A DNA stretch of 64,000 bases from Dokdonella sp. (GTDB taxonomy: Bacteria; Pseudomonadota; Gammaproteobacteria; Xanthomonadales; Rhodanobacteraceae). The notes under the pieces are model-generated. The model saw only the letters and a program-made list of their open reading frames with translations, did not search any database and was not told the origin of the DNA. Of this stretch, positions 9,988 to 18,179 are shown piece after piece. The stretch covers positions 20,769-84,768 of the forward strand of contig NZ_JAHCAQ010000018.1 in the NCBI RefSeq assembly GCF_019634845.1, read 5' to 3'. The position numbers and the translations under genes were made by a program. The stretch's first letter is position 1. Each line of letters starts with the position of its first letter.

Positions 9988-11352
9988 TCACGCCGAACGC
10001 GCAAGCTCGCTGGCCACTTCCTTCGCCGCCGCCAGCGTCGCTTGCACGTCGGCCGGGGTGTGCGCGGTCGAAACGAACAGGTTCTCGTAGGCCCCGGGAT
10101 GGAACAGCACGCCGCGTGCAAGCATGCCCTGCCACCAGCGGCGGAACAGCACCTGGTCGGCATGGCGTTCGGCATCGCGGTAGTTGTGGATCGGCTCGCG
10201 CGCAAACCACACCTGCATCAGCGGACCCAAGCCGACCACGCTGGCGGGCAGGCCCGCGTCGCCGAGCACGCGCGACAGGCCATGGCGCAGCGCATCGGAT
10301 ACCGTGTCGAGCTGCTGGTAAAGGCCCGCCGTGTTGAGCTCGTCGAGCGCCGCGTTGGCCGCCGCGATGGCGATGCCGTTGGCGCAGTAGGTGCCGGCCA
10401 TCGACACCTTGCCGGTCGCCACCAATGCCATGAGCTCGGCACGCCCGCCCATCGCCGCCACCGGAAAACCGCCACCGATGCCCTTGGCGAACACGGAAAG
10501 GTCGGGCTTGATGCCAAATCGCCCCTGCGCACCGGCCAGGCCGAGGCGGAAACCCGTGATGACCTCGTCGAAGATCAACACCACGCCATGCGCCTGGGTG
10601 AGTTCGCGCATGGCCTCCAGATAACCCGGTTGCGGCAGGATGCAGCCGGTGTTGCACATGACCGGCTCGGTGAGCACCGCGGCAATCTCGTGGCCATGGC
10701 GCTTGAGCGTGTCGGCCAGCAGGTCGGCATCGTTCCACGGCAGGATGATGAGGTTGTCCTCGATGCCATGCGGCAGGCCTGGTCCCTGCGGTACCGCACG
10801 CGGATGGTCGTCGGGGCCGGCCCGGTCCAGCGCCGGATGCTTGCTCCAGTACACGCCGTCGGAAAAGCCGTGGTACATGCCCTCGAAGCGGACGATCTTG
10901 CTGCGGCCAGTGAATGCGCGCGCCAGGCGCGTGGCGTACAGCACGGCCTCGGTACCGGTGTTGCACAACCGCACCTGCTCCACGCTCGGCACGGCGGCGA
11001 CGATCTTCTCGGCCAGACGCGCCTCGTCCTGGGTCGGCAGCGCGAACACCGTGCCGCGCGTCTGAATGAAGTCGACCACGGCCTGCGTCACGCGCGGCGG
11101 CCGATGCCCGAAGATCATCGGCCCCAGGCCGAGCAGGTAGTCGATGTAGCGGTTGCCGTCGACGTCGGTCAGGTGCGCGCCCTGCCCGCCCTGCACGAAC
11201 AGCGGATACGGATCCCAGCCGGCCCAGGTGGCGCGTGCGGTGCTGTTGACGCCACCTGGAATGAGCTTGCAGGCCTTGTCGAACAGTTCGGCGCTGCGCG
11301 CGCTGGCAAGCCCGGCAGCGAGTTGGGCGTGTTGCGGATCATGGATGTTCAA
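9988..11352 (-). CDS. HemL-like class III PLP-dependent aminotransferase/aminomutase
   Basis: This 454-residue fold-type I PLP enzyme has the aminomutase-like opening PGGVNSTARA and the core IFDEVITGFRLGLAGAQ. The Schiff-base lysine is in FAKGIGGGFPVAAMGG. It departs from true glutamate-1-semialdehyde aminomutase: YHGFSDGVYW replaces YHGHAD, and CANGIAIAAA replaces the usual LSGNPLAM. A relative acting on another substrate is therefore as likely as hemL. The only suitable start is a TTG at 11352 with a GGAG about 10 bases upstream. A HAD phosphatase gene lies 89 bases upstream on the same strand, so the two probably share a transcript. Confidence 0.8.
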   Translation of the reverse strand: MNIHDPQHAQLAAGLASARSAELFDKACKLIPGGVNSTARATWAGWDPYPLFVQGGQGAHLTDVDGNRYIDYLLGLGPMIFGHRPPRVTQAVVDFIQTRGTVFALPTQDEARLAEKIVAAVPSVEQVRLCNTGTEAVLYATRLARAFTGRSKIVRFEGMYHGFSDGVYWSKHPALDRAGPDDHPRAVPQGPGLPHGIEDNLIILPWNDADLLADTLKRHGHEIAAVLTEPVMCNTGCILPQPGYLEAMRELTQAHGVVLIFDEVITGFRLGLAGAQGRFGIKPDLSVFAKGIGGGFPVAAMGGRAELMALVATGKVSMAGTYCANGIAIAAANAALDELNTAGLYQQLDTVSDALRHGLSRVLGDAGLPASVVGLGPLMQVWFAREPIHNYRDAERHADQVLFRRWWQGMLARGVLFHPGAYENLFVSTAHTPADVQATLAAAKEVASELARSA

Positions 11353-11441
11353 GCGGGAGGACTCCGGATGGCGGCGCAGCGGCGCGGCACGGCGCGACGG
11401 CGCATGGAAATTCGGGATATGGCAACGCCGATGGGCGGCGC

Positions 11442-12131
11442 TCAGGCGGCCTGCGGCGCCGGTACCTGCGCCGGCAGCTCACCCGCCAGCAGCGTCGGCA
11501 GCAGCTCGAGCGCATCGACGAAACCCGTGATCGGCACGTAGGGAATCGCCGCCGCACGGCAATGTTCGATGAGGCGATGCTTGGCGAACACGAGGTCGGC
11601 CTCGCCCGAGACGCAGAAATCCGAGGCGCCATCGCCGATCACGAGCACGCGCTGGCGTTGGCCGCGCAGCGCACCGGCACTGGCGCACTTGCAGTTGCCG
11701 CTGCGGCAGCCCGCATCGCTGAACGGAAACTCGAGCGCCCAGCTCCGTGCGCCAGTGGCGCGCAGATGGTTGGCCACGATCGGTAGCCCGTCGAGGCCAT
11801 GGTTGCCGAGGATGCGGCGGATCGAGTAATCGAGCCCGTCGCTGAGCACACTCAGCCGCACGCCGGCGCGCCGCGTCGCCGCCACGAAAGCGGCGAAGTC
11901 GCGATCGATACGCATCTCGTCCAGATGCGCGTCCAGTTCCTCGCGGCTGGCGTCGATCAGCGCGACCTGTCGCGCCATGCACTCGCGCGAGCCGATCTCG
12001 CCGCGCTTCCAGGCTTGCTCGATATCGACCCAGCCGGGCCGTGCAAAACGCTCGAGCAACGAATCGGTAATGTCTTCGACGCTGATCGTGCCGTCGAAAT
12101 CGCACAGGATCGTCCAGTTGGACACGTACAC
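11442..12131 (-). CDS. MtnX-like HAD-IB family phosphatase
   Basis: This 229-residue cytoplasmic HAD enzyme has the nucleophile motif CDFDGT (Asp11 and Asp13), motif II as SVLSDGLD, and the acidic motif III in VIGDGASDFCVS. The layout matches the DKMTPP-phosphatase-like (MtnX) superfamily. A CRSGNCKCAS stretch adds three closely spaced cysteines, a possible metal site. The start is a GTG at 12131 just after CGGGAAT. No mtnB, mtnC or mtnW is nearby, so a methionine-salvage role is not supported. The pairing with the HemL-like gene downstream suggests a shared but unknown pathway. Confidence 0.8.
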   Translation of the reverse strand: MYVSNWTILCDFDGTISVEDITDSLLERFARPGWVDIEQAWKRGEIGSRECMARQVALIDASREELDAHLDEMRIDRDFAAFVAATRRAGVRLSVLSDGLDYSIRRILGNHGLDGLPIVANHLRATGARSWALEFPFSDAGCRSGNCKCASAGALRGQRQRVLVIGDGASDFCVSGEADLVFAKHRLIEHCRAAAIPYVPITGFVDALELLPTLLAGELPAQVPAPQAA

Positions 12132-12221
12132 ATTCCCGCGACCCGACCAAGGATCGCCACGACGTGCAGACTAGTGAGCGGTGTCTTTCGCAGGCGTTTC
12201 GCCGTCGCCCGGCACGCGCCA

Positions 12222-13148
12222 TCAACGGCCCGGCGCGGCTGGCGCGGCCTGGCCCGCCCTGAACTTCACCAGCACGCGCTGACCGATGCGGAAGTCGCCA
12301 CCTTCCAGGCGCAGCACGCAATCGACGTCGTGCACGCCGGCACGCTCGATGGGATCGTCGGTCAGGCGGCTCGGGCCAAACACTTCGCCCACGCGCAGCA
12401 CCTGTGCCTGCACGGTCGCGCCTTCACCCGATTCGCGCACGACGTCGGCCTGCATGCCGGCCTTGACCTTGTCGACATAGGCTTCGTTGAGCTCGGCGCG
12501 CACGATGCGCGGCCGATCGGGCAGCAACTGGAACAGTTCGGCGCCGCCCTGCACCGACACCACGTCGCCGACATGCACGCCGCGGCGCACGATGCGACCT
12601 GCCACCGGCGCGCGCAACACGCGCAGTTCGAGCTCGCTGCGCGCCTCGTTGACGCGCTCATGCGCCATCGCGACGGCAGCGTCGGCGGCGGCAACCTCGG
12701 CCTTGAGCACCGCCAGGTTGGTATTGGCCTCGTCGGCCGCCTGGGCACTGGTGGCGCCGGCGGCAGCCGCCTCGCCGGTACGCTGCGCGAGCTGACCGAG
12801 CGGCGCGAGGCGGGCCCGTGCCACCTCGAGCTGGGCGCGCGCCTGCCTGAGCGCCGCCTCGGCCAGGGCCAGGGCGGTCCGCGCCTCGCGCTGGTCGAGT
12901 GTGGCGAGCACGGCGCCCTGCGCCACCGCATCGCCATCTTCGGCCTGCACGGTGTCGATGCGTCCATCGCGCGGCGTGGTGATGCGCACGAGACCGCCCT
13001 CGACGTCGATCTCGCCGCGCGCCATCGCCAGCCACGCGCCCGTCACGCCGCCCTGCGCGGCGGCATCGGCTCCAACCTGCCCGCAACCAGCCAGCACGAC
13101 GGCCAGTGCGACGATCAACATCATGGCGGGAACGCGCAGCGCGCTCAT
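12222..13148 (-). CDS. HlyD-type membrane fusion lipoprotein of an ABC efflux system
   Basis: This 308-residue periplasmic adaptor begins with a lipoprotein signal (VALAVVLAGC, lipobox LAGC, Cys22). Two half-lipoyl segments flank a long Ala/Glu-rich coiled-coil hairpin (about residues 85-175); the second is LRVLRAPVAGRIVRRGVHVG. It links the inner-membrane ABC transporter to the outer-membrane channel. Its ATG overlaps the stop of the ATPase gene (ATGA at 13145-13148). It is the last gene of the four-gene OMF-FtsX-ATPase-MFP operon. The substrate is unknown. Confidence 0.9.
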   Translation of the reverse strand: MSALRVPAMMLIVALAVVLAGCGQVGADAAAQGGVTGAWLAMARGEIDVEGGLVRITTPRDGRIDTVQAEDGDAVAQGAVLATLDQREARTALALAEAALRQARAQLEVARARLAPLGQLAQRTGEAAAAGATSAQAADEANTNLAVLKAEVAAADAAVAMAHERVNEARSELELRVLRAPVAGRIVRRGVHVGDVVSVQGGAELFQLLPDRPRIVRAELNEAYVDKVKAGMQADVVRESGEGATVQAQVLRVGEVFGPSRLTDDPIERAGVHDVDCVLRLEGGDFRIGQRVLVKFRAGQAAPAAPGR

Positions 13149-13870
13149 GGCACAACTTCCTCATTCACGGCGGGCCGCACGCGGCGGTCGGACAGTATCT
13201 TGCCATCCTCCATCGCCAGCACGCGATCCGCATGCGCGATCAGGCGCGGGTCGTGGCTCACGCACAGCACGGTGGCGCCATGCGTGTGCGCGATGCGATG
13301 CAGGGTGTCGATCACGATCTGGCCGTTGGCCGCATCGAGCGCGCTGGTCGGCTCGTCGGCGAACAGCAGCTGTGGCTCCTTGGCCAGCGCGCGCGCGATC
13401 GCCACGCGCTGCTTCTCGCCGCCCGACAGTTCCGCCGGACGCAGATGCAGACGCGGGCTCAGGCCGACCTCGTCGAGCACGCTGCCGGCACGCTGGCGCG
13501 CAGCCGCCTTGCTGAAGCCGAGGTAGCCCAGCGGCAACATCACCTGTTCGAGTGCGGTCAGCGCCGGAAACAGGTTGAAGCCCTGGAACACGAAACCGGT
13601 GTGGCGCAGCCGGAAGCGCTCGCGCTGATCGGCCGAAAGCCGCGCCAGATCCTCGCCCAACGCAACCACATGGCCCGCGTCGGGCCGCAACAACCCGGAC
13701 AGGATCGCCAGCAGGGTGCTCTTGCCGCAACCCGACGGCCCCGACACCAGACTCAGTTCCGCCGGCGCGATCTCGAGCGAGAGGTCGCTGAGCACCTGCG
13801 CACGGATCTTGCCCGTGACGAAGGCCTTGCTGATCGATTGGGCGATGAGACTGGCGGACATCGCGTTCAC
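13145..13870 (-). CDS. MacB/LolD-type ABC transporter ATPase
   Basis: This 241-residue nucleotide-binding subunit has Walker A GPSGCGKST (residues 44-52), Q-loop VFQGFNLFP, signature LSGGEKQRVAIARAL, Walker B LLFADEPTSALD and an H-loop in VSHDPR. The signature and spacing match the LolD/MacB/DevA group that works with FtsX-type permeases. The frame opens at a GTG (13870) overlapping the permease stop as GTGA; an ATG three codons later is the alternative start. It powers the FtsX permease encoded just upstream. Confidence 0.92.
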   Translation of the reverse strand: MNAMSASLIAQSISKAFVTGKIRAQVLSDLSLEIAPAELSLVSGPSGCGKSTLLAILSGLLRPDAGHVVALGEDLARLSADQRERFRLRHTGFVFQGFNLFPALTALEQVMLPLGYLGFSKAAARQRAGSVLDEVGLSPRLHLRPAELSGGEKQRVAIARALAKEPQLLFADEPTSALDAANGQIVIDTLHRIAHTHGATVLCVSHDPRLIAHADRVLAMEDGKILSDRRVRPAVNEEVVP

Positions 13871-14988
13871 CGCAGCAGCAGTGCCGGATCGGCGTTGCGC
13901 AGGGTGCGCAGCGCGGCCAGGCCCGAAGCCAGCGCGATCGTCATCACCAGCACCGCACAGATCACGATCAGCGAAGGCGTGAGCTGGGCCGGCACGTCGC
14001 GCCGCTGCGCCAGCGCCACCACCAGCACGGTACCAAGCGCGCCGACCACGATGCCGAAGGCACCGACCCAGGCCGCCTGCACCAGCACCACGCGGCGCAA
14101 GGCGCGGCGGCCGACGCCGAGCGCCAGCAGGGTGGCATATTCGCGCAGCGAACCGGCCACGGCGCCCATCAGGGTCTGGCTGGTGATGACCGCGCCGACC
14201 AGTACCACCACCACGGCGAGGAACAGCACGCCCAACCCCGCCCCGGTCTCGAACAACCAGTAGCGCACCGCGCGCCGCGCGAACGCATCGCTGGTCCAGG
14301 CCTGGAAGCGAGCGCCCTTGCCGGCCGCATCGAGCCGCGCGCGCACCGCCTTGGCCTGCGCCGGATCGCGCAGCTTGACCACGTAGTAGGCGACCTGGTC
14401 ACCGTTGCCCAATCGCCGCGCGGTGTCGAGCGAGGTCAGGATGTTGACGCCACCGAGCGCGCGCAGGCCGCTACCGACGCCGACGATGCGGACACGGTGG
14501 CCATTGAGGACGGCCTGTCCGCCGATCGCGAGACCGAGCTTGCCCAGATCGGCGCGATCGACGATCACCGCGTCGGGTTCGTCGAGCCGCGCGCGCAGTT
14601 GCGGATCGAGCACCGCCGAGTACATCAGCGCATCGGGCCGCGTGTCGATGCCCGAGATGAACACCGACACGCTGCCCTTGTCGGCCGGGCCGCGCCAGTC
14701 GCCATCGAGCCAATTGAATGGCTCGACGCGCTCGACCTGCGGGTCCATCAACGCCGCGATGCGGGCCTGCGAGGAAATCGGCCGGCCGAGCTCGATCGTC
14801 TGCGTACCCGGAAAGCCCAGCCACAGATCGCCCCCCGACTTGCGCACGTAGACCGCGGCACTGCCGAAGATGCCGAACACGAAGGCGGCCTGCACCAGCA
14901 GCAGCAGGCCCGAAAACGCGATCGCGAACGCCGACGGCAGGAAGCGTCGCCATTCGTACAGCAGGGTCTTGCGCGCCAATGGCACCAT
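13867..14988 (-). CDS. FtsX-like ABC transporter permease (DevC/MacB type)
   Basis: This 373-residue inner-membrane protein has the single-FtsX layout: one N-terminal helix (about residues 19-41), a large periplasmic domain (about 45-245), then three C-terminal helices (about 252-275, 298-322, 333-360). The ending LRTLRNADPALLLR resembles the MacB/LolC end, where family members usually carry R-x-x-P. One permease gene implies a homodimer. Its ATG shares one base with the stop of the outer-membrane factor gene (TGATG at 14986-14990). The neighbours make it the permease of a tripartite exporter. Confidence 0.9.
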   Translation of the reverse strand: MVPLARKTLLYEWRRFLPSAFAIAFSGLLLLVQAAFVFGIFGSAAVYVRKSGGDLWLGFPGTQTIELGRPISSQARIAALMDPQVERVEPFNWLDGDWRGPADKGSVSVFISGIDTRPDALMYSAVLDPQLRARLDEPDAVIVDRADLGKLGLAIGGQAVLNGHRVRIVGVGSGLRALGGVNILTSLDTARRLGNGDQVAYYVVKLRDPAQAKAVRARLDAAGKGARFQAWTSDAFARRAVRYWLFETGAGLGVLFLAVVVVLVGAVITSQTLMGAVAGSLREYATLLALGVGRRALRRVVLVQAAWVGAFGIVVGALGTVLVVALAQRRDVPAQLTPSLIVICAVLVMTIALASGLAALRTLRNADPALLLR

Positions 14989-16379
14989 CAGGGTGTGGCC
15001 TCGACCGGCAGCGGCGCGCCGCCGAGCGCCTTGTACAGCGCCACGAAGGCGATGCCGCGATCCTGCTGCGCCGCCAGCGCCTCGAGCCGGCCCTGCACGA
15101 GCGCTGCGGCCGCGTCGAGCCGTTCGACCTCGTCAGCAAGGCCGAGCCGGCGCCGCGTCGCGGCCGCCTCGGTCTCGCCGGCCAGCGCAGCCACGGCCTG
15201 CCCCAGTGCCTGCTCGCGCTGGCGCTGCTGCTCGAGCGTGGCCAGCGCGGTCTCGGCCTCGGCGACCCCGTCGAGCACGGCCTGCCGATAGGCCTGCAGG
15301 CTTGCCGTGAGCTGGGCCTCGCGCGCATCGACGACCTGCTGGCGCAAGCCCCAGTCGAACAGTGGAATATCGATCGCCGGGCCAAACGTGACGATACCGG
15401 CCGCATCGGACAGGCGCGTGTGGCCGATCACGCGCGCAGCGTAGGTCAGGCCGCCACCAAGACCCAGGCGTGGCAGGCGATCGGCACGCGCCAGACCCAG
15501 TTCACCGGCGGTCTTGAGCACCTGCGCCTCGGCACGGCGGATCTCGGGGCGCGTGCGCAGCAGGTCGGCCGGTACCCCGGCAATGCCGGCCTCGCCGAGC
15601 TGCGGCAAATTGCCCGGCGGCAGCAGCGATGGCTCCAGCTCGAACTGGCCGAGCAAGACGGCCAGTTGCTGGCGACCGCGCGCGAGCGCCGCACGCGGTT
15701 CGGCCAAGGCCGCCTGCGCCTGCGCGACCTGCACGCGCGCACGCGCGAGCTCGGCCGGCGCCGCCAGCCGCAGACGCAATCGCGTGGCGATGAGGTCATG
15801 GCGGCGCGTGGCATCGGCGGCGCTTGCCTCGAGCAGGGCGAGTCGCTGCTGCGCGCCACGCAGCTCCAGGTAGGTGCGCACGACCTCGGCCACCACGCTC
15901 ACGCGTGCGGCCTGCGCTTCGGCGTCGGCCGTTTGCAGGTCGCCGGCGGCGATGCGCTGCTCGCTCTCGCCACGACCGAACCAGCCGAACTCCCACTTGG
16001 CGTCGAAGCCGAACTGGAAATAGCTCGCGCTGCTGTCGGGCGTCGGCTCGGCATAGGTATGGAAACCGATCTGCGGCGCATGGCCGAGGTCGCTCGCGCC
16101 GAGCAGGCTGCGCGCTGCCTCGACGCGCGCCACGGCCTGCGCCAGGCTGGGGTTGCCAGCCAGCGCCCGCTCGACGAGCGCATCGAGCACCGGGTCGTGG
16201 AACGTACGCCACCAACTGCGCAGATCAGGCGCCGGCGCGGCGTTGGCCTGCTGCCAGTGCGCCGGCACCGCGTCGGGCAACGGCGGCAGCGGCAGCGCCG
16301 CACAGGCCGCGAGTAGGGTCGTGACCGCCGCCAGCGCGATGCGCGCGCCGCGGCGGGCCGGATGCCGGCACCAGCCCAC
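14988..16379 (-). CDS. NodT-family outer-membrane efflux lipoprotein (TolC-like)
   Basis: This protein of about 463 residues is an outer-membrane factor of the RND/NodT lipoprotein type. It has two repeated OEP domains rich in long helices (AEAQAARVSVVAEVVRTYLE; VLDGVAEAETALATLEQQ), the PADLLRTRPEIRRAE signature and a lipobox LLAAC. The frame opens at 16469, but that would give a 45-residue charged leader before the lipobox. A GTG at 16379 gives a normal lipoprotein signal, so I prefer it, without a strong ribosome site. As first gene of the operon it gives a complete OMF-permease-ATPase-MFP exporter. Confidence 0.85.
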   Translation of the reverse strand: MGWCRHPARRGARIALAAVTTLLAACAALPLPPLPDAVPAHWQQANAAPAPDLRSWWRTFHDPVLDALVERALAGNPSLAQAVARVEAARSLLGASDLGHAPQIGFHTYAEPTPDSSASYFQFGFDAKWEFGWFGRGESEQRIAAGDLQTADAEAQAARVSVVAEVVRTYLELRGAQQRLALLEASAADATRRHDLIATRLRLRLAAPAELARARVQVAQAQAALAEPRAALARGRQQLAVLLGQFELEPSLLPPGNLPQLGEAGIAGVPADLLRTRPEIRRAEAQVLKTAGELGLARADRLPRLGLGGGLTYAARVIGHTRLSDAAGIVTFGPAIDIPLFDWGLRQQVVDAREAQLTASLQAYRQAVLDGVAEAETALATLEQQRQREQALGQAVAALAGETEAAATRRRLGLADEVERLDAAAALVQGRLEALAAQQDRGIAFVALYKALGGAPLPVEATP

Positions 16380-16657
16380 CCCGCCGGCGCGGCCATCCGA
16401 CGGGCAGTCCCTGCCGCACTGCCAGGCAGCGCCACGTCGGGCGGAAACCGCGAAATCGGGGGTCGGCATGCGCGAAACGGAGGCGGGCGGGACAGTCCAG
16501 AACCGTTAGTGTAGCCGTTGCCCGCTTTGCCTTGTGCAATGCGTCGCGGCCCACGCCTGTAGGCCGCAGGCCCGTCTCCCCAGCGAAGCTGGCCGCCAGG
16601 CCGCCGCGAGGCAGCCTGCAGTCGGCCGGTCTGCATGTGCCGGCGGCGCCTTGCGCG
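16380..16657. other. Intergenic: efflux-operon leader and 3' end of the beta-helix gene
   Basis: This 278-base gap separates two minus-strand genes. A TACACT on the minus strand (16508-16513) could be the -10 box of the efflux operon, but no good -35 sits at 16-18 bases. A small CCAGC-GAA-GCTGG hairpin lies at 16580-16592. The rest is GC-rich without open, codon-like structure. Confidence 0.3.
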
Positions 16658-18082
16658 TCAGTTGAATCCGTTGGCGAAGATGATGTCGGAATTGACCTGC
16701 ACCGCACCGATCTCGAGCCAGTCGCCCGGCGACTGGCGCGGAAAACCGACTCCGCGCTGATCCCACGGCCAGCCCGACACATTGCTGCCCGACAGCACAT
16801 CCCACTGCCCGGGCGTGGGCATGTGGGTGCGCGTCGCGCCGCCGTTGTCCTGCAGCGGATGCAGGCCCGGGTCGTCGTGCGAAGTGTCGTTGGGGCACGG
16901 GGCCAGGCACAGGCCGACGGCGTTGTGTCCGCCCATCATGCCGGCGCCGACCTTGCCGGCGAGGTCCGCGCTGGCAAACTGCGCTGGCGCACCGGTATTG
17001 AGGTTGTTGCTGATGATCGTGCTGTTGAGCGTGCCCGACACCGTGATGTGCACACCTGCCGCGAAGGAATAGCCACTGCCGCTGTCCCACTGGTGCGAGG
17101 TATTGAACGCCACGGTACTGTTGTTGAGCGTCAACGGGATCTTGGCGAAGATGCCACCGACGCGGTTGGCGACATTGCCCGAGACCGTGCTGTTGAGGAC
17201 CGTGACCTGGCTCGCGGCGGCACCGATGAGGTGCAGGCCCCCGGATACCGCGGCCTGGTTGCCCGAAATCGTCGAGCCGAGGATGATCCCGCCGTTCCAG
17301 GCGAGCATGCCGCCACCGAACGATGGTGTCGCGCTTTCACTGATCGCGACGTTGTTCGAGATCGTGCTGTACTCGACGTCGACGCTGTCGTGCGCATAGA
17401 TCCCGCCACCGCTGGCATAGCCCCAGCCGGTCGCCTTGGCCATGCTGCCGGTCACCACGCTGTGATGCAGCACGAGCTGGCCGCCCGTCCACACCGCGCC
17501 TCCCAGGGCACTGCGGTTGCCCGTGCTCAGTGCACTGCAATTGCGCAGCAGCACCTGGCGGATGATTGCGTTGCCCTGCGCCTGGATGCAGCCACCCAGC
17601 GCGTGCGCATCGGTGCGGTACTTGAAGCCATTCTCGATCGTCACGTCGCGCACCTGCAAGGTGCCGCCCCCCAGCGCCACGAGCACGCCGCCGTTGAGGC
17701 CGCCATCGATCGTCAGGCGACCGGCCCCGGGACCAACGATGGCGAGATTGGCCTGGCCGAACACGATCTGGCCGCTGGCCAGCGTGATGCGACTGCAACT
17801 GAGCTGGCTCAGGTCGACCGTGTCATTGCTCAGCGCGGCGCCAATGGTGTCGCGCAGGCTGCCCGCACCCGTGTCATTGCAGTTGGTGACGACGCGGGTG
17901 GAGGCCTGCGGTGACGACGGCGCTATCGCGGCGGCAGGGCGGATCAGGTCGGGCGGCGCGGCCACCGGCAGCGGCGCTGCGCTGATCTGCAGCGGTGCAC
18001 CGACGAGGCTGGCGGCCAGGCACAGCACGAGCGGCCGCATCGTGGGCAGACCGCGCGGGAACATCGGGGTATCGGATCGCAT
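16658..18082 (-). CDS. Secreted right-handed beta-helix (choice-of-anchor Q-like) protein
   Basis: This 474-residue exported protein opens after a signal peptide (MRPLVLCLAASLVGAPLQISA) with CNDTGAGSLRDTI, a hallmark of the CSLRxxI / polymorphic outer-membrane family. A long run of parallel beta-helix rungs follows, rich in GGG, NST and SGN turns (ASGGGIYAHDSVDVEYS; NSTVSGNVANRVGG). It ends in SDIIFANGFN, a version of the C-terminal motif shared with other secreted proteins here. The frame is open to 18307, but the ATG at 18082 has AGGAAA upstream and starts the leader. An extracellular or surface location is inferred; the ligand is unknown. Confidence 0.82.
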   Translation of the reverse strand: MRSDTPMFPRGLPTMRPLVLCLAASLVGAPLQISAAPLPVAAPPDLIRPAAAIAPSSPQASTRVVTNCNDTGAGSLRDTIGAALSNDTVDLSQLSCSRITLASGQIVFGQANLAIVGPGAGRLTIDGGLNGGVLVALGGGTLQVRDVTIENGFKYRTDAHALGGCIQAQGNAIIRQVLLRNCSALSTGNRSALGGAVWTGGQLVLHHSVVTGSMAKATGWGYASGGGIYAHDSVDVEYSTISNNVAISESATPSFGGGMLAWNGGIILGSTISGNQAAVSGGLHLIGAAASQVTVLNSTVSGNVANRVGGIFAKIPLTLNNSTVAFNTSHQWDSGSGYSFAAGVHITVSGTLNSTIISNNLNTGAPAQFASADLAGKVGAGMMGGHNAVGLCLAPCPNDTSHDDPGLHPLQDNGGATRTHMPTPGQWDVLSGSNVSGWPWDQRGVGFPRQSPGDWLEIGAVQVNSDIIFANGFN

Positions 18083-18179
18083 GACGGTTTCCTGCTGGCG
18101 CGCACGGGGGTGCACACGCTCGAGGAACGCCGTCGCAGGCCAAGTTGCGACACCGCCGCGCCAGCGCCGCCCGGGGGAT

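Noticed and set aside
9988-11352. Firm annotation as hemL
   Set aside because: Key GSAM segments differ, so only a HemL-like assignment is supported.
11442-12131. Methionine-salvage mtnX
   Set aside because: Family resemblance only. No other mtn gene is next to it, and the mtaD-type gene is 16 kb away.
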